NCBI GenBank assembly: GCA_934309145.1
Contig: CAKRCW010000001.1
Span: forward strand, 363,371 to 427,370
Length of the DNA: 64,000 bases
Reading direction: 5' to 3'
Origin: an uncultured Lachnospiraceae bacterium
GTDB taxonomy: Bacteria > Bacillota > Clostridia > Lachnospirales > Lachnospiraceae
Shown here: positions 62,875 to 64,000 of the stretch, piece after piece
Layout of the letters: each line of letters opens with the position of its first letter
Numbering within the stretch: the stretch's first letter is position 1
Position numbers and translations under genes: made by a program
Notes under the pieces: model-generated
Database searches by the model: none
Told to the model about the DNA's origin: nothing
The model's input: the letters and a program-made list of their open reading frames with translations, nothing else

Positions 62875-63566
62875 ATGCACCCCTCCATTTTCATATCTAC
62901 CATTTTATAACCCTTTCCCACAACGGTCTGAATCATTTTACCAGCCTCACCAAGTGCATTTCTAAGCTTCTTAATCTGATTATCTACCACGCGGTCTACC
63001 CCCATGTAATCATATCCCCAAATATGATTTAATATTGCATCCCTTGACCATACAACATTTTTATGCTCCATTAAAAAACGCAGAATCTCATACTGTTTGT
63101 TCTGTAAATGAACTTCCGTGTCATTTACAAATACCTGACAGCTCTGTTTATCCATACAGATATTTCCACAGGTGATTGTCATTTTCTGTTCCTCTTGTTT
63201 TGTTCTCCTAAGAATTGCAAGAATCTTCGCATACAGGGTTGCAAGTGAAAATGGTTTTACAATATAATCGTCACATCCAAGTCCATACCCCCATAAAATA
63301 TCCTCCTCGCTGCCACGTGCTGTCAAAAATACGATTGGAACCATATCATTCTTCCGAATCATCCTGCAAAGCTTAAACCCATCTGTATCCGGAAGCATCA
63401 CGTCAAGCAAAATCAGGTCAAATGTCTTATGGTTGATTGCATCTTCACAGGCTTTTCCGTCCTCTGCAAGAGTAAGCCGCATCGTATTTTTCCCTTTCTC
63501 GTCAATGTAATCAGCGATAACTTCCCGTATAGATTTATCATCCTCCACTAATAATACCTGATACAT
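62871..63566 (-). CDS. OmpR-family response regulator
   Basis: A 231-residue regulator with a receiver domain (LVEDDKSIREVIADYI, the phospho-Asp in LILLDVMLPD, VFLTARG, and the Lys in YIVKPFS) and a winged-helix DNA-binding domain (LQNKQYEILRFLMEHKNVVW, DRVVDNQIKKLRNALGE). It is the first gene of the operon, followed by the kinase (stop-start overlap), two permeases, an ATPase and a small secreted protein; it probably controls that operon. Confidence 0.95.
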   Translation of the reverse strand: MYQVLLVEDDKSIREVIADYIDEKGKNTMRLTLAEDGKACEDAINHKTFDLILLDVMLPDTDGFKLCRMIRKNDMVPIVFLTARGSEEDILWGYGLGCDDYIVKPFSLATLYAKILAILRRTKQEEQKMTITCGNICMDKQSCQVFVNDTEVHLQNKQYEILRFLMEHKNVVWSRDAILNHIWGYDYMGVDRVVDNQIKKLRNALGEAGKMIQTVVGKGYKMVDMKMEGCI

Positions 63567-63657
63567 ATGTTACTCCCCTTTTCGTAATTACTACTTTTCT
63601 ATATAATACAGGATTAATGTGTCCTTCGTATATACTATGGAAAAAAATTTTATAAAT

Positions 63658-63721
63658 ATAGCCGTGGAAATAATGTACAAAAAAAGTCATGCTTTTTATG
63701 TCACACCACTACCACGGCTAT
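63658..63721 (-). terminator. Probable terminator of the partial gene at the right edge
   Basis: ATAGCCGTGG (63658-63667) and CCACGGCTAT (63712-63721) pair perfectly, with a T-rich stretch after it on the minus strand. The loop is long. An additional 9-bp hairpin (ACAATTCTA / TAGAATTGT) at 63807-63829 lies just after the stop of the edge gene. The rest of 63567-63832 shows no gene. Confidence 0.5.
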
Positions 63722-63832
63722 TTATATTTTAAATACGTTTTATACTCTCTAATAGCAATCAAAATCAACTATCATAACAGCTCATTTATAATAATGTTCT
63801 GCTTTTACAATTCTACAAACTAGAATTGTATA

Positions 63833-64000
63833 TTAATTTTTCTTATTTAGTCTAATATGTAAATCGTTGGCTTTAGAACATTCTTCATATGTAAAATTTG
63901 TTTCATTCCCTAAAAACTCAACTGCTTCCTCCTTTGTATTGTAATTAGATTTTTCTTTCATATATCTTAACAAATTGGTCATATATATTCTTCCGTACTT
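63833..64000 (-). CDS. Partial hypothetical protein, 5' end outside the window
   Basis: An open frame enters from the right edge and stops at 63833-63835. The visible part is about 55 residues (MTNLLRYMKEKSNYNTKEEA, then GNETNFTYEECSKANDLHIR). An ATG at about 63982 could be the true start, because CGGAAGAATAT precedes it, in which case it is a complete 49-residue protein. No family is recognised. Confidence 0.5.
   Translation of the reverse strand, partial: KYGRIYMTNLLRYMKEKSNYNTKEEAVEFLGNETNFTYEECSKANDLHIRLNKKN

Noticed and set aside
1..64000. CRISPR array, tRNA or rRNA genes
   Set aside because: No regularly spaced repeats of suitable length and no cloverleaf or rRNA-like stretch were recognised by reading both strands.

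Overview
The window is AT-rich chromosomal DNA from a low-GC Firmicute, most likely a gut member of the Lachnospiraceae (Clostridia). That placement rests on the ThrS T-box leader, hydroxylamine reductase, the DUF3137-LemA-rhomboid operon, the XRE-like/Ser-Thr kinase pair, a membrane-tethered sigma-like protein and Clostridia-type ribosome-binding sites. I saw no rRNA, tRNA, CRISPR array or intact prophage. Most genes are on the minus strand.

Region 1 (1-13.2 kb) is ordinary core genome: a DeoR-type sugar regulator (fruR) and 1-phosphofructokinase, exonuclease III, a YbaK-type deacylase, an unusual Fur-family regulator, a MATE exporter, prephenate dehydratase, pyridoxamine kinase, a Nudix hydrolase, the PLP synthase pair pdxST behind four PdxR-like direct repeats, a sigma-like membrane protein with a probable 3' frameshift, and a low-molecular-weight tyrosine phosphatase. 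A 59-bp perfect palindrome lies at the 3' end of the Nudix gene.

Region 2 (about 13.3-31.7 kb) is a defense island with an eroded tyrosine integrase near its left end. On the minus strand it carries: a HEPN-motif protein; a CBASS operon (HNH-SAVED effector, CD-NTase, E2-like protein) behind palindromic operators; a fic-hsdM-hsdS-toxin-antitoxin-recombinase-hsdS-hsdR operon with a 751-bp direct repeat covering the 5' half of two hsdS genes; a SEFIR/TIR-like protein; and a NYN/PIN-like protein. The HEPN and NYN proteins sit at opposite ends of the island and share a C-terminal module of about 70 residues that I do not recognise.

Region 3 (31.8-37.7 kb) has endonuclease IV, an atypical peptide deformylase, small proteins, and a second small defense-like cluster: an AAA ATPase with an RloB/TOPRIM-like partner, a YgjP-type metallopeptidase and a NERD nuclease.

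Region 4 (37.8-64 kb) is mainly transport and signalling: an NhaC antiporter, ThrS without a TGS domain and with a threonine T-box, Hcp, a FtsX/MacB-type ABC exporter, MATE, an amino-acid ABC importer whose binding protein looks circularly permuted, a rhomboid/LemA operon, MgtE behind a structured leader with a small ORF, an XRE/kinase pair, a lone type IV-like prepilin with an apparent AUG-to-AUA start change, and a two-component-system plus ABC-exporter operon. The strongest candidates for new biology are the shared C-terminal module, the hsdS direct-repeat cassette with its embedded toxin-antitoxin pair, the permuted binding protein and the palindromic element family.
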